Below are positions 1 through 8,028 of a DNA stretch of 16,978 nucleotides, piece after piece; position 1 is the stretch's first letter; each line of letters starts with the position of its first letter. Source of the stretch: JALTID01 sp027004335 [NCBI: bacterium] (lineage in GTDB: Bacteria > JALSQH01); contig JALTID010000247.1 in NCBI GenBank assembly GCA_027004335.1, forward strand, positions 1 through 16,978, in the 5' to 3' direction. Made by a program: the position numbers and the translations under genes. A model generated the notes under the pieces. The model searched no databases. It was not told where the DNA came from and was given only the letters and a program-made list of their open reading frames with translations.

Positions 1-1
1 G

Positions 2-628
2 ATGAGTGAAAGATCAAAATTCTGGCAACATTTTAAACAGAACTTTCTTACTGGCTTTATACTTCTTTTACCCTTTATAGGAACCATCTATGTCCTTTAT
101 CTGCTTATAAAATTTTCAAACAAGCTCCTGAAAATCCTGATTCCTGTACAGGGAATCCCCCAAATACCGGGATTGGGTTTGCTTTTAGCTCTAATAATAA
201 TTTATATTATTGGTTACTTTTCAAATAAATACTTTGGCAAAAAAGTCCTTGACTTCTGGGAAAAACTCCTCTCCCAGATCCCGGGGATCAGGGGAATTTA
301 CAGTGGCTTAAAAAAATTCACAAAAAATATAAGTGTGATAGATAGGAGCAAGCTTCTGAAAGTTGTTGCTGTGGAGTATCCCAGAAAAGGCATTTATGCC
401 ATAGGCTTTATAACTTCCTACGAAAACACTTTACTAAAAAATAAAAATGAAAACCTCAAAACAATATTTCTCCCTACATCCCCAAACCCAACCAGCGGAT
501 TTATAATAATAGCAAAAGAGGAAGACCTGATCCCCCTTGATCTTACCATAGATGAAGCATTTTCATACATAATATCGGGGGGAATTGTTTCACCCGTGGA
601 TGAGAAGATCTCTGGAGAAGAAAAATGA
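2..628 (+). CDS. DUF502 family inner-membrane protein
   Basis: This is a 208-residue membrane protein of the DUF502 family, whose biochemical role is not established. Two hydrophobic segments are visible, at about residues 15-38 and 55-76. Between and after them are family hallmarks: the IPGIRGIYSGLKKF stretch (93-106), a TSPNPTSGF motif (159-167) and a C-terminal ISGGIVSP box (about 190-198). The ATG at base 2 fits the usual short N-terminus before the first helix, but only one upstream base is visible, so a longer start cannot be excluded. The stop overlaps the smpB start by 4 nt (ATGA), which implies translational coupling. The soluble C-terminal part is expected on the cytoplasmic side. 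The family call is firm; the function is unknown. Confidence 0.88.
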   Translation: MSERSKFWQHFKQNFLTGFILLLPFIGTIYVLYLLIKFSNKLLKILIPVQGIPQIPGLGLLLALIIIYIIGYFSNKYFGKKVLDFWEKLLSQIPGIRGIYSGLKKFTKNISVIDRSKLLKVVAVEYPRKGIYAIGFITSYENTLLKNKNENLKTIFLPTSPNPTSGFIIIAKEEDLIPLDLTIDEAFSYIISGGIVSPVDEKISGEEK

Positions 629-1101
629 GTGAAAAGCAGAGTAAAATAAAAGTGCTCACAGTTAACAAAAAGGCTCGCTACAACTACGAGATATTGGAAA
701 CCATTGAGGCAGGAATTGAGTTAAAAGGGAGCGAAGTAAAATCGGCAAAACAGGGGCATATAAATATAAGGGATTCCTTTGCAATAATTGATAAGGGAGA
801 AGCTTTCCTGCTTAATTCCCATATTTCCCCTTACGAACACGCCACCTATGACAGAACGGACCCATACAGAAGAAGGAAACTCCTCCTTCACAGACGGGAA
901 ATAGATCGCCTCCAGGGAAAACTAAAAACAAAAGGGCTGACCCTTGTCCCTTTGAAAGTATATGTCAAAAATGGTAAGATAAAGGTTGAATTAGCCCTCG
1001 TAAAAGGTAAGAAAAAATACGATAAAAGAAGAGCAATCATAGAAAAAGACATCCAGAGGGAAATGGAAAGAGAAATAAAAGAATTCAAAAATAAACGGTA
1101 A
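625..1101 (+). CDS. smpB: SsrA-binding protein SmpB
   Basis: SmpB binds tmRNA (SsrA) and delivers it to ribosomes stalled on broken mRNAs for trans-translation. The 158 residues match the usual family length. The N-terminal NKKARYNYEILE (14-25), the GIELKGSEVKSAKQGHINIRDSF block (30-52), the ISPYEHAT region (67-74), the DPYRRRKLLLHRREID segment (79-94) and the LVPLKVYVKNGKIKVELALVKGKKKYDKR core are all present. The C-terminal tail, rich in Lys/Arg/Glu, is the part that enters the decoding site in characterised homologues. It is coupled to the upstream DUF502 gene by a 4-nt overlap. No tmRNA gene (ssrA) is recognisable next to it; the following gene is leuC, 15 nt downstream. Confidence 0.97.
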   Translation: MSEKQSKIKVLTVNKKARYNYEILETIEAGIELKGSEVKSAKQGHINIRDSFAIIDKGEAFLLNSHISPYEHATYDRTDPYRRRKLLLHRREIDRLQGKLKTKGLTLVPLKVYVKNGKIKVELALVKGKKKYDKRRAIIEKDIQREMEREIKEFKNKR

Positions 1102-1116
1102 AAGTGGAGAGCTGAA

Positions 1117-2391
1117 ATGGGAATGACTATTACTGAAAAAATCCTTGCTGATCACTCAGGGGGAAAAACTGTTGAACCGGGAGGACTCATCACTGTAAAA
1201 GTAGATGTAGCTCTTGGAAACGATGTTACCGCCCCCATTGCTATAAGAAAATTCAGAGAGGTAGGAGCCAAAAATGTATGGGATGTAAATAAAGTAGTTC
1301 TCGTTCCTGATCATTTTACCCCAAATAAGGATATTCTCTCAGCTACTCAGGCAAAAATATTGAGAGATTTTGCCATTGAACAGAATATCGTAAATTACTT
1401 TGAGCAGGGGGAGGTTGGAATTGAGCATGTTCTACTTCCTGAACAGGGAATTGTACTTCCTGGAGATCTCATCGTTGGTGCTGACAGTCACACCTGCACA
1501 TATGGAGCACTGGGAGCATTTTCCACCGGGGTTGGAAGCACTGATCTAGCTGCTACATGGACAACAGGTGAGATCTGGTTAAGAGTCCCTGAAACAATAA
1601 AGTTTGTATATCACGGTACAAGAAACAAATGGGTTTCCGGTAAGGATCTAATCCTCTACACAATTGGTAGAATCGGGGTAGATGGTGCACTTTACAAAGC
1701 AATGGAACTTAGAGGTCCTGTAATTGAACAACTACCTATGTCAGATAGATTCACCATGACAAATATGGCTGTGGAAGCGGGAGCAAAAAGTGGAATAATA
1801 CCACCAGACGACATCACGCTGGACTTCATCAAAAGCAGAGCTAAGAGGAGTTACAAACTCTACTACAGCGACAGTGACGCAAAATACTCTGAGGTAATAG
1901 ATATAAATGTGAGTGAAATACAGCCCCAGGTGGCTCTACCCCATCTGCCAGAAAACACTAAAAATGTGAGTGAAGTTTCAAACATTGAACTGGATCAGGT
2001 ATTTATTGGCTCCTGCACCAACGGCAGGATAGAGGATCTCAGAACTGCTGCAAAAATACTAAAAGGAAAGAAAAGAAAAAAATATCTCAGGCTCATAGTG
2101 ATCCCTGCCACACCCACAATTTATAGACAGGCTTTGAAAGAGGGAATTATTGAAATCCTTGCTGAAGCAGGTGCTGTGATCGGCCCACCAACCTGTGGAC
2201 CCTGTCTTGGCGGACATATGGGAGTTCTTGCGAAGGGAGAGAAGGCTCTTGCTACAACCAACAGAAACTTTGTGGGAAGAATGGGACATCCAGAAAGCGA
2301 AGTTTATCTTGCAAGTCCAGCAGTAGCAGCAGCTTCAGCTATAACAGGCAGAATAACTCATCCAGACGAAGTTTATCAGGGGGAAGAATGA
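1117..2391 (+). CDS. leuC: 3-isopropylmalate dehydratase large subunit
   Basis: This is the large, iron-sulfur-containing subunit of isopropylmalate isomerase, which with LeuD converts 2-isopropylmalate to 3-isopropylmalate in leucine synthesis. It is a 424-residue aconitase-superfamily protein of the shorter LeuC2/homoaconitase-like type (about 420 residues rather than about 465). The expected [4Fe-4S] ligands are visible: C300 in GSCTNGR, and C360 and C363 in CGPC. The [15 protein letters not shown] segment also matches the family. The start at 1117 is supported by GGAGA at 1106-1110 with 6-nt spacing; a second ATG at 1123 is spaced less well. It is adjacent to leuD (1-nt gap) and leuB. A homoaconitase or methylmalate-type substrate cannot be ruled out from sequence alone, but leuB and asd beside it favour leucine synthesis. 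Confidence 0.95.
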   Translation: MGMTITEKILADHSGGKTVEPGGLITVKVDVALGNDVTAPIAIRKFREVGAKNVWDVNKVVLVPDHFTPNKDILSATQAKILRDFAIEQNIVNYFEQGEVGIEHVLLPEQGIVLPGDLIVGADSHTCTYGALGAFSTGVGSTDLAATWTTGEIWLRVPETIKFVYHGTRNKWVSGKDLILYTIGRIGVDGALYKAMELRGPVIEQLPMSDRFTMTNMAVEAGAKSGIIPPDDITLDFIKSRAKRSYKLYYSDSDAKYSEVIDINVSEIQPQVALPHLPENTKNVSEVSNIELDQVFIGSCTNGRIEDLRTAAKILKGKKRKKYLRLIVIPATPTIYRQALKEGIIEILAEAGAVIGPPTCGPCLGGHMGVLAKGEKALATTNRNFVGRMGHPESEVYLASPAVAAASAITGRITHPDEVYQGEE

Positions 2392-2392
2392 G

Positions 2393-2899
2393 ATGGCTAT
2401 AATAAAGGGAAGAGTATGGAAATTTGGTGATGATATTGATACAGATAGGATCATACCTGCCAGGTATCTAAATACATCAGATCCTGAAAAACTTGCAGAA
2501 CACTGCATGGAAGATGCTGATCCGGAATTTCCAGAAAAGGTGCAGGAGGGAGACATCATTGTCGCAGGTAAAAACTTCGGCTCAGGCTCAAGCAGGGAAC
2601 ATGCCCCTATTTCAATTAAAGCTGCGGGGGTTGCAGCAATAATTGCTAAAAGTTTTGCAAGGATCTTCTACAGAAATTCATTTAACATAGGCCTCCCAAT
2701 TTTAGAAGCTCCAGAAGCAGTGGAGGGTACAGAAGAGGGAGATATTATTGAGATTGATACTAAAAAAGGCACAATTATCAATACAAGAACAGGTATAACA
2801 TATAAAGCAAATCCAATCCCACCTTTTATGGAAGAGCTTCTTGAAGCTGGTGGGCTGATGGAGTATATCAAGAGAAAGTATAACTTAGGAGAAGAATGA
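2393..2899 (+). CDS. leuD: 3-isopropylmalate dehydratase small subunit
   Basis: This is the small 'swivel' subunit that pairs with LeuC to form the isomerase active site. The 168-residue length fits the short LeuD type that accompanies LeuC2. Diagnostic motifs are [15 protein letters not shown] (about 13-27), the substrate-loop [10 protein letters not shown] (63-72) and [11 protein letters not shown]. The gene begins one base after the leuC stop, and its stop overlaps the leuB start (ATGATG at 2896-2901), so leuC, leuD and leuB should be translated from one message. Confidence 0.96.
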   Translation: MAIIKGRVWKFGDDIDTDRIIPARYLNTSDPEKLAEHCMEDADPEFPEKVQEGDIIVAGKNFGSGSSREHAPISIKAAGVAAIIAKSFARIFYRNSFNIGLPILEAPEAVEGTEEGDIIEIDTKKGTIINTRTGITYKANPIPPFMEELLEAGGLMEYIKRKYNLGEE

Positions 2900-3990
2900 T
2901 GGAACACAGGGTTGCTGTTTTTCCTGGGGATGGTATCGGAGTGGAGATTATGGAACAGGCAAAGAAAGTTATTTATAAGGTAAATGAGATTACAGATGTA
3001 AAATTAAATCTCAGGGAAGGTTTAGCTGGAGGTGCCTCCATAGATAAATATGGAGTACCTCTTACCGACGAAAATCTACAGCTTGCTATAAACTCAGATG
3101 CTGTGCTATTAGGTGCTGTAGGGGGACCCAAGTGGGAACCACTGGACTATTCTATCAGGCCCGAGAGGGCTCTACTGACACTCAGGAAAGAATTAGGACT
3201 CTTTGCAAATTTGAGACCTGCAAAGGTTTTTCCACAGCTTGTTGATGCATCTACCCTTAAGGCGGAAATGGTAAAAGATATAGACCTCATCGTTGTAAGA
3301 GAATTAACGGGAGGCCTCTATTTTGCACAGCCTAAAGGTGTTACAACCCTTGAAGATGGAAGAAGAAAAGGGGTTAATACCCTCGCCTATACAGAAGATG
3401 AAATTGAAAGAATAGCAAGGAAAGCCTTTGAAATTGCCACGCAGAGAAGAAAAAAAGTAACAAATGTGGATAAGGCAAATGTTTTAGAAGCAACAGAACT
3501 CTGGAGAGATGTTGTGGTAGAAGTGCACAAAGATTTTCCAGAAGTTGAATTAAATCACATGTATGTGGATAACTGCGCCATGCAATTAGTAAGATATCCG
3601 GCACAGTTTGATGTTATTGTTACATGCAACATGTTTGGTGATGTACTCAGCGATGAGGCATCAATGCTAACGGGCTCCATAGGAATGTTACCTTCCGCAA
3701 GTCTTGGTGAAAAAGGAGGTATGTATGAGCCGGCGCACGGGAGTGCCCCCGATATTGCCGGCCAGGATAAAGCCAACCCTATAGCAACCATTCTCTCTGT
3801 GGCAATGATGTACAGATACACATTTAAAGAGGGAAAAATTGCTGACGCTATAGAAAAAGCGGTGGAAAAAACTCTGGAAGAAGGTTACAGAACCCCCGAT
3901 ATTTTTACGCAGGGTACCACCCAAGTGGGCACAGGAAAAATGGGCGACATAATTGCTGAAAAAACAGCTGAAATACTCAAAAACAACTAA
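2896..3990 (+). CDS. leuB: 3-isopropylmalate dehydrogenase
   Basis: This enzyme oxidatively decarboxylates 3-isopropylmalate with NAD+ to give 2-oxoisocaproate, the step after LeuCD. The 364 residues match LeuB. Visible hallmarks are [11 protein letters not shown] near the N-terminus, the RELTGGLYF segment with catalytic Tyr142, Lys193 in [10 protein letters not shown], the [14 protein letters not shown] metal/NAD region, and [16 protein letters not shown]. RELTGGxYF favours leucine-type specificity over isocitrate dehydrogenase. Two consecutive ATGs (2896 and 2899) are possible starts, both overlapping the leuD stop; they differ by only one residue. Confidence 0.96.
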   Translation: MMEHRVAVFPGDGIGVEIMEQAKKVIYKVNEITDVKLNLREGLAGGASIDKYGVPLTDENLQLAINSDAVLLGAVGGPKWEPLDYSIRPERALLTLRKELGLFANLRPAKVFPQLVDASTLKAEMVKDIDLIVVRELTGGLYFAQPKGVTTLEDGRRKGVNTLAYTEDEIERIARKAFEIATQRRKKVTNVDKANVLEATELWRDVVVEVHKDFPEVELNHMYVDNCAMQLVRYPAQFDVIVTCNMFGDVLSDEASMLTGSIGMLPSASLGEKGGMYEPAHGSAPDIAGQDKANPIATILSVAMMYRYTFKEGKIADAIEKAVEKTLEEGYRTPDIFTQGTTQVGTGKMGDIIAEKTAEILKNN

Positions 3991-4006
3991 AAGAGAGGAG
4001 TAGAAA

Positions 4007-5032
4007 ATGAAAAAGGAAGGCTACAATGTCGCAGTTGTTGGTGCAACTGGAGCAGTAGGAAGAGAATTTATAAGCATATTACAGGAAAGAAATTTTCCTG
4101 TAAAAAATATCAAATTTCTTGCTTCAAGCAGATCAGCTGGTACCTACCTGGAATGGAAAGGTAAAGATGTGATGGTTGAGGAACTCAAAAAAGATTCCTT
4201 CAAAGATATGGAAATTGCACTTTTCTCAGCTGGTGGTGGTACAAGCAAGAAATTTGCACCTTATGCCGCTGAAGCAGGAGCTGTGGTGATTGATAATTCC
4301 AGCGCATGGAGAATGGAACCAGATATTCCTCTGGTGGTCCCAGAGGTAAACCCCGAAGATGTTGCTCTTTATAAAAATCGAAACATAATTGCAAACCCGA
4401 ACTGTTCTACTATTCAGATGGTTGTGCCACTTAAACCCATTCATGATAAAGCTAAGATCAAGAGGATCGTGGTAGCCACCTATCAGGCTACATCTGGAGC
4501 TGGGAAAAAAGCTATGGATGAACTTTTTGAGCAGACTGTGAGTATTCTTAATGGGAAGGGACCCACAGAGGCTAAAGTATTTGCTCACCAGATTGCCTTT
4601 AATGCCCTGCCCCATATTGATGTTTTCTTTGATGATGGCTACACTAAAGAAGAGTGGAAGATGGTTAATGAAACAAAAAAAATTATGCATGATGATTCCA
4701 TCCAGGTCACAGCCACATGCGTGAGAGTTCCTGTGTTTTATGGCCATTCAGAAGCTGTCAATATTGAAACTGAGGAAAAATTGACCCCGGATGAGGTGAG
4801 AAAATTGCTGAGCAATTTCCCTGGAGTTGTTGTAGAAGATGACCCCAAAAACAATGTGTATCCACTGGCTATAAATGCCGCAGGCAAAGATGAGGTTTTT
4901 GTGGGAAGGATAAGAGAAGATTTCTCCACACCCAACGGCATAAATATGTGGGTAGTTGCAGATAATATCCGCAAAGGAGCTGCATTAAATGCAATTCAAA
5001 TTGCTGAAATTCTCATTGAGAAGTATCTGTAA
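4007..5032 (+). CDS. asd: aspartate-semialdehyde dehydrogenase
   Basis: Asd reduces aspartyl phosphate to aspartate semialdehyde with NADPH. This is the branch-point step for lysine/diaminopimelate, threonine and methionine. The 341-residue protein carries the N-terminal nucleotide-binding GATGAVG (12-18), the phosphate-contacting SSRSAG (40-44), the active-site Cys133 in NPNCSTIQM and the conserved His247 in VPVFYGHSEAVN. An AGGAG at 3996-4000 lies 6 nt from the ATG. It follows leuB by 16 nt, a leu-asd neighbourhood also known from other bacteria. Its last 44 nt overlap the start of the next exported-protein gene, and a strong intrinsic terminator begins 5 nt after its stop. Confidence 0.96.
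   Translation: MKKEGYNVAVVGATGAVGREFISILQERNFPVKNIKFLASSRSAGTYLEWKGKDVMVEELKKDSFKDMEIALFSAGGGTSKKFAPYAAEAGAVVIDNSSAWRMEPDIPLVVPEVNPEDVALYKNRNIIANPNCSTIQMVVPLKPIHDKAKIKRIVVATYQATSGAGKKAMDELFEQTVSILNGKGPTEAKVFAHQIAFNALPHIDVFFDDGYTKEEWKMVNETKKIMHDDSIQVTATCVRVPVFYGHSEAVNIETEEKLTPDEVRKLLSNFPGVVVEDDPKNNVYPLAINAAGKDEVFVGRIREDFSTPNGINMWVVADNIRKGAALNAIQIAEILIEKYL
4975..4979 (+). promoter_or_regulatory. Shine-Dalgarno within asd for the CFI-box gene
   Basis: AGGAG, preceded by AA, lies 9 nt upstream of the ATG at 4989, inside the asd coding sequence. It is the only convincing ribosome-binding site for the downstream gene, which has no later ATG near its N-terminus. It therefore supports the start inside asd. 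Confidence 0.55.
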
Positions 5033-6083
5033 GGACTGGAAAAGGGGGATACTCCCCCTTTTCCTTTTATTTTTCATTGCCTCGCCGCTCATAGCTAATG
5101 GGATACAATTTACCCACATTTACCCAGACGATCTGGTAATAAATATCCATCCAGACAACCCATCAGGCAAGGCAGAAGTTTTCTGGAACTCTCCTGCTTC
5201 AGGAAAATATACTCTGCAATACAACTACAACGGAGAAAAAACAGCTCTCAAGGATATATCCTGCAACAGTGGAGATACAGTTAAATTTTATATAACCTCC
5301 AACTCTATCACAACCTCCACAGGAGAAAAAAGCATTCTTGATCTTCCTGATGGAACATACCCATTCACCATTACCCTATCAGCAGGAACCACCTACTCAG
5401 CACAGTTTACCATCACAGTTGATGGAACCCCACCACACACTCCTACCGGACTCAGGGGCATTCCAGGTGACTCCTCTGTAAAACTGGCGTGGGACGCCCC
5501 ACCCCCTGAAGATAATGATATTGAAAACTACTTTATATATTACTCCAGCTCGCCCGGTATTGTCTCAAGGCTAAGCAAAGAAAATAACAATATTACGACG
5601 CTAAAAACACCAGGGAATATCAATACATATATTGTAGATCACCTTAAAAATAACACAACCTACCATTTCGTATTAAGGGCTAAAGACCGTGCTGATAATT
5701 ACTCTGGATATTCAGCAGAAACAACGGTGACTCCCAGAACCACATATACTCTCTCAGATTTAACAGGAGAAGAAGGTGGTTGTTTCATAGCCACTGCTGC
5801 TTTTGGAAATTTAGATAATCCGTTTGTGATCTCATTTAGACTTTTCAGAGACTTTATTCTCAAAAAATTCCCCGGAGGACTTAAACTTATTAAATTTTAC
5901 TATCGGTACAGTCCACCATATGCTCATTTCATTGCAAAAAGTCCCTTACTGAGGATTACTGTTTTAATTTTGCTGATCCCACTGAGTTTTCTCGTTTCCA
6001 TTGTAACTCTTTTCACATTCTATCCATCTTTGCTTCTAACCGCCGGGATAGCTCTATATTCTCTATTCCTGAAGGAGGAGTAA
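4989..6083 (+). CDS. exported fibronectin-III protein with CFI-box C-terminal domain
   Basis: This is a predicted secreted or membrane-anchored protein of 364 residues with no known specific function. An N-terminal basic stretch ending KDWKRG is followed by the hydrophobic core ILPLFLLFFIASPLIA (21-36), a signal-peptide pattern. Residues about 40-145 look like a beta-sandwich. Residues about 150-248 are a fibronectin type III domain (PTGLRGIPGDSSVKLAWDAP through YHFVLRAKDRADNYSGYS). At 264-274, GCFIATAAFGN opens the CFI-box C-terminal domain, which continues with a FRLFRDFILKKFPG segment, FYYRYSPPYAHFIAKSPLLR, and two hydrophobic helices. The start at 4989 overlaps asd by 44 nt and has an AAGGAG 9 nt upstream. 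A TTG at 5016 is an alternative but lacks a Shine-Dalgarno. The asd terminator lies within codons 17-29, so expression may depend on partial readthrough. Confidence 0.82.
   Translation: MQFKLLKFSLRSICKDWKRGILPLFLLFFIASPLIANGIQFTHIYPDDLVINIHPDNPSGKAEVFWNSPASGKYTLQYNYNGEKTALKDISCNSGDTVKFYITSNSITTSTGEKSILDLPDGTYPFTITLSAGTTYSAQFTITVDGTPPHTPTGLRGIPGDSSVKLAWDAPPPEDNDIENYFIYYSSSPGIVSRLSKENNNITTLKTPGNINTYIVDHLKNNTTYHFVLRAKDRADNYSGYSAETTVTPRTTYTLSDLTGEEGGCFIATAAFGNLDNPFVISFRLFRDFILKKFPGGLKLIKFYYRYSPPYAHFIAKSPLLRITVLILLIPLSFLVSIVTLFTFYPSLLLTAGIALYSLFLKEE
5038..5074 (+). terminator. intrinsic terminator of the leu-asd block
   Basis: There is a perfect 12-bp inverted repeat: GGAAAAGGGGGA at 5038-5049, a 3-nt TAC loop, and TCCCCCTTTTCC at 5053-5064. 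It is followed directly by TTTTATTTTT (5065-5074). It starts 5 nt after the asd stop codon, which is the classic position. It also lies inside the N-terminal codons of the next gene (4989-6083), so it may stop transcription only partially. Confidence 0.85.
6072..6078 (+). promoter_or_regulatory. Shine-Dalgarno that decides a TTG start
   Basis: AAGGAGG lies 6 nt upstream of TTG at 6085, within the last codons of the CFI-box gene. The first in-frame ATG is far downstream and would remove the signal peptide, so the TTG is the likely start. Confidence 0.7.
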
Positions 6084-6084
6084 G

Positions 6085-6759
6085 TTGCTAAAAAAACTAA
6101 TTTTCATTACCACACTACTTTCCTTCTCATACTCAACATTTGGTGGGGATTTCTCAATTCTTACAGCTCCATACAAACCCAATATGAAAACAAATATTAT
6201 CAAAAATGCTACCACGGGAGAAAAATACACCTACGATGATATTTATGGGAAGTCAGGAACATACTTAACTTTTCTCCACTATGACTATCAGATAATAAAA
6301 AAACATGGTTCACTTTACATCGGTGGGGAAGCAGGTTTTGCAATGGACCGTGGGCACTCTCTTATTCAGAATGATCTGGGGGAATATGTCCCATCAGGAG
6401 AAAGACTTTATCTCTACTCAATTCCCATAAATATTCTTGCAGGGTATGAACTCAATTATTTGAGAAAACAACCTCTGGTCCCATTTGTTGAAGGAGGGGG
6501 TACTTACTGGATCTTTCAGGAAAAGAAAGAAAACAGGGGATCCACGACAGGTGCAAAAAAAGGTTATTTTTATGGAGGAGGGATAAAATTCCTCTTGGAC
6601 CTTCTTGAGCCGACAGCAGCAGCAGAAATGAAGATTGACTATGGCATCTTTCACACATATCTGATAGGAGGTTACAGAAATTTCACGATCAAATATCCCC
6701 AGAAGGGATTTAATTTTTCAGGTAATTTATTCTTTGCAGCATTAAGCTTCAATTTCTAA
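6085..6759 (+). CDS. predicted outer-membrane beta-barrel protein
   Basis: This is a 224-residue exported protein of unrecognised family. The N-terminus is a clear signal peptide (MLKKLIFITTLLSFSYSTFG, 1-20). The mature part alternates short amphipathic strands rich in Gly and aromatic residues (for example GSLYIGGEAGFAM, INILAGYELNY, PFVEGGGTYWIF, GYFYGGGIKFLLDLL). It ends in FAALSFNF, and a terminal Phe is the usual outer-membrane insertion signal. These traits suggest a small barrel of about eight strands. Translation starts at TTG, 1 nt after the stop of the CFI-box gene, so the two are probably co-expressed. Its stop directly abuts the stop of the convergent lipoprotein gene. The specific role is unknown. 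Confidence 0.75.
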   Translation: MLKKLIFITTLLSFSYSTFGGDFSILTAPYKPNMKTNIIKNATTGEKYTYDDIYGKSGTYLTFLHYDYQIIKKHGSLYIGGEAGFAMDRGHSLIQNDLGEYVPSGERLYLYSIPINILAGYELNYLRKQPLVPFVEGGGTYWIFQEKKENRGSTTGAKKGYFYGGGIKFLLDLLEPTAAAEMKIDYGIFHTYLIGGYRNFTIKYPQKGFNFSGNLFFAALSFNF

Positions 6760-7950
6760 TTAAAATGCAAATATCACCATAAACTTCAGAGCTTTCATAG
6801 TCCAATCATGATAGGCAACTCCTACTCTTGAATGAGGGAAAGTAGCTATGCTACTAAAGGTTCCAACAATCCCCGCAGTATCAACTCTAAAAGTTGTCCA
6901 TCTACCATAGCCTCTATAAGCAATTTTGAGATCATTATTAGTATTATCATAATAGCTTATAACCGGAACATGACGATGATCAAGAGTAATACTGCACGAT
7001 TCCCCAACAACACCAATATAATCCACAACCTCAATTGTCCACCGATCCCCATCAAAGTGGGCATACTTAAGATCACCATGGAGTGAATCATAATAGCAAA
7101 CATGATAATCATTTTCACCAGAGATAAAAAGGGAATTCCAGACTCCAACATCGTCCCTATTTTTCGTAAGCTTACCATCAACAATTTGAATAACCCAACC
7201 GATACCTGCTCCAGAATAACTATTCCTTATTGCACGCGGATCATCAGGATTATAAATTGCATACATTAAAGACCCAAATGAGGCATTATAGTAAACGATT
7301 ACAGGTCTCTGTGTCTTCGGTGTTAAGCCTAAATGTACAGACTTACCCCCAATAACACCACCAGTTCCCCAAACAAGAGTTCCATCGTCAACTTCAAACC
7401 TACTAGAATCCGAAAAAGTACCATCAGGACTCTGTGACATATAGTAGAGATCATGACCTACACTATCAACAAAAGCCACATGAGCAAGATCATTAGCATC
7501 TATCACAAGCGAAGCAGCCAAACCTCCATGGTCTTTGAAAATAACCACAGGATCAATCCATGCATTATGTCTACTGCTGTAATAGATATATTTTAATTGA
7601 TCATTACTAGCATCATAATATGCGATATGAGGATTATTAAAAGAATCAAGGTCCATAGAAGAATACATCCCCACATCACCAACACTATCTAATGTACTTA
7701 CATCCCATCTGCCAGTAGCGAGGTTAAGTTTTGCATAACGAAGGTCACCATCCTGAAAATCATAATAACTTACCTGCGGTACCCCATCACTCCCAATTTT
7801 AAGACTATTGTATTGACCAACATCAGCAGTGTTGTCAACTACTAAACTCTCAGTTTTGATCCCTCGCCCAACGGGCTCTAAACCTGTTCTACCACATGAA
7901 ACAAGATAACTAAAAAAAATCACTAATAAAACATAACCAACCTTCCTCAC
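6760..7950 (-). CDS. lipoprotein with seven beta-propeller-like repeats
   Basis: This is a 396-residue exported protein. The N-terminal MRKVGYVLLVIFFSY helix leads into LVSC, a lipobox with Cys19 as the predicted lipidated residue. The rest consists of about seven degenerate repeats of roughly 45-60 residues, starting near 43, 91, 141, 198, 267, 313 and 360. Each has the theme VG..G.(Y)SSL..D....P.ISYYD....DLKYA. Seven such units to the last residue suggest a closed seven-bladed beta-propeller. No catalytic motif is seen; a binding or scaffold role at the cell surface is an inference. The start codon is GTG (7948-7950), supported by AGGAGG at 7957-7962. No convincing promoter was found in the 78-nt gap behind it, which contains the terminator of the upstream large gene. 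It may therefore rely on readthrough. Confidence 0.82.
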   Translation of the reverse strand: MRKVGYVLLVIFFSYLVSCGRTGLEPVGRGIKTESLVVDNTADVGQYNSLKIGSDGVPQVSYYDFQDGDLRYAKLNLATGRWDVSTLDSVGDVGMYSSMDLDSFNNPHIAYYDASNDQLKYIYYSSRHNAWIDPVVIFKDHGGLAASLVIDANDLAHVAFVDSVGHDLYYMSQSPDGTFSDSSRFEVDDGTLVWGTGGVIGGKSVHLGLTPKTQRPVIVYYNASFGSLMYAIYNPDDPRAIRNSYSGAGIGWVIQIVDGKLTKNRDDVGVWNSLFISGENDYHVCYYDSLHGDLKYAHFDGDRWTIEVVDYIGVVGESCSITLDHRHVPVISYYDNTNNDLKIAYRGYGRWTTFRVDTAGIVGTFSSIATFPHSRVGVAYHDWTMKALKFMVIFAF

Positions 7951-7956
7951 CTGAAT

Positions 7957-7962
7957 CCTCCT
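7957..7962 (-). promoter_or_regulatory. Shine-Dalgarno that decides a GTG start
   Basis: On the minus strand AGGAGG stands 6 nt before the GTG at 7950. This fixes the start of the lipoprotein gene and keeps the whole signal peptide. Confidence 0.75.
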
Positions 7963-7994
7963 GGATTTTTAAAATAAATAAGCATACAAGATAC

Positions 7995-8024
7995 AAAAAA
8001 GAGGAGGCAAATGCCTCCTCTTTT
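7995..8024 (-). terminator. intrinsic terminator after the 1237-residue protein gene
   Basis: Read on the minus strand, AAAAGAGGAGGC and GCCTCCTCTTTT form a stem of up to 12-13 bp around a short A/T loop, followed by a T run (complement of the A run at 7995-8000). The hairpin starts about 5 nt after the stop codon at 8029-8031. The plus strand also has TTTT after the stem, so it could work in both directions. Confidence 0.8.
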
Positions 8025-8028
8025 CTAT

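Noticed and set aside
1102-1116. Search for tmRNA (ssrA) next to smpB
   Set aside because: Only 15 nt separate smpB from leuC, and no tRNA-Ala-like ends or tag frame are seen elsewhere in the window.
4226-4747. 173-residue minus-strand ORF opposite asd
   Set aside because: It lies wholly within the well-supported asd gene, has no recognisable domain, and its composition is that of an antisense shadow.
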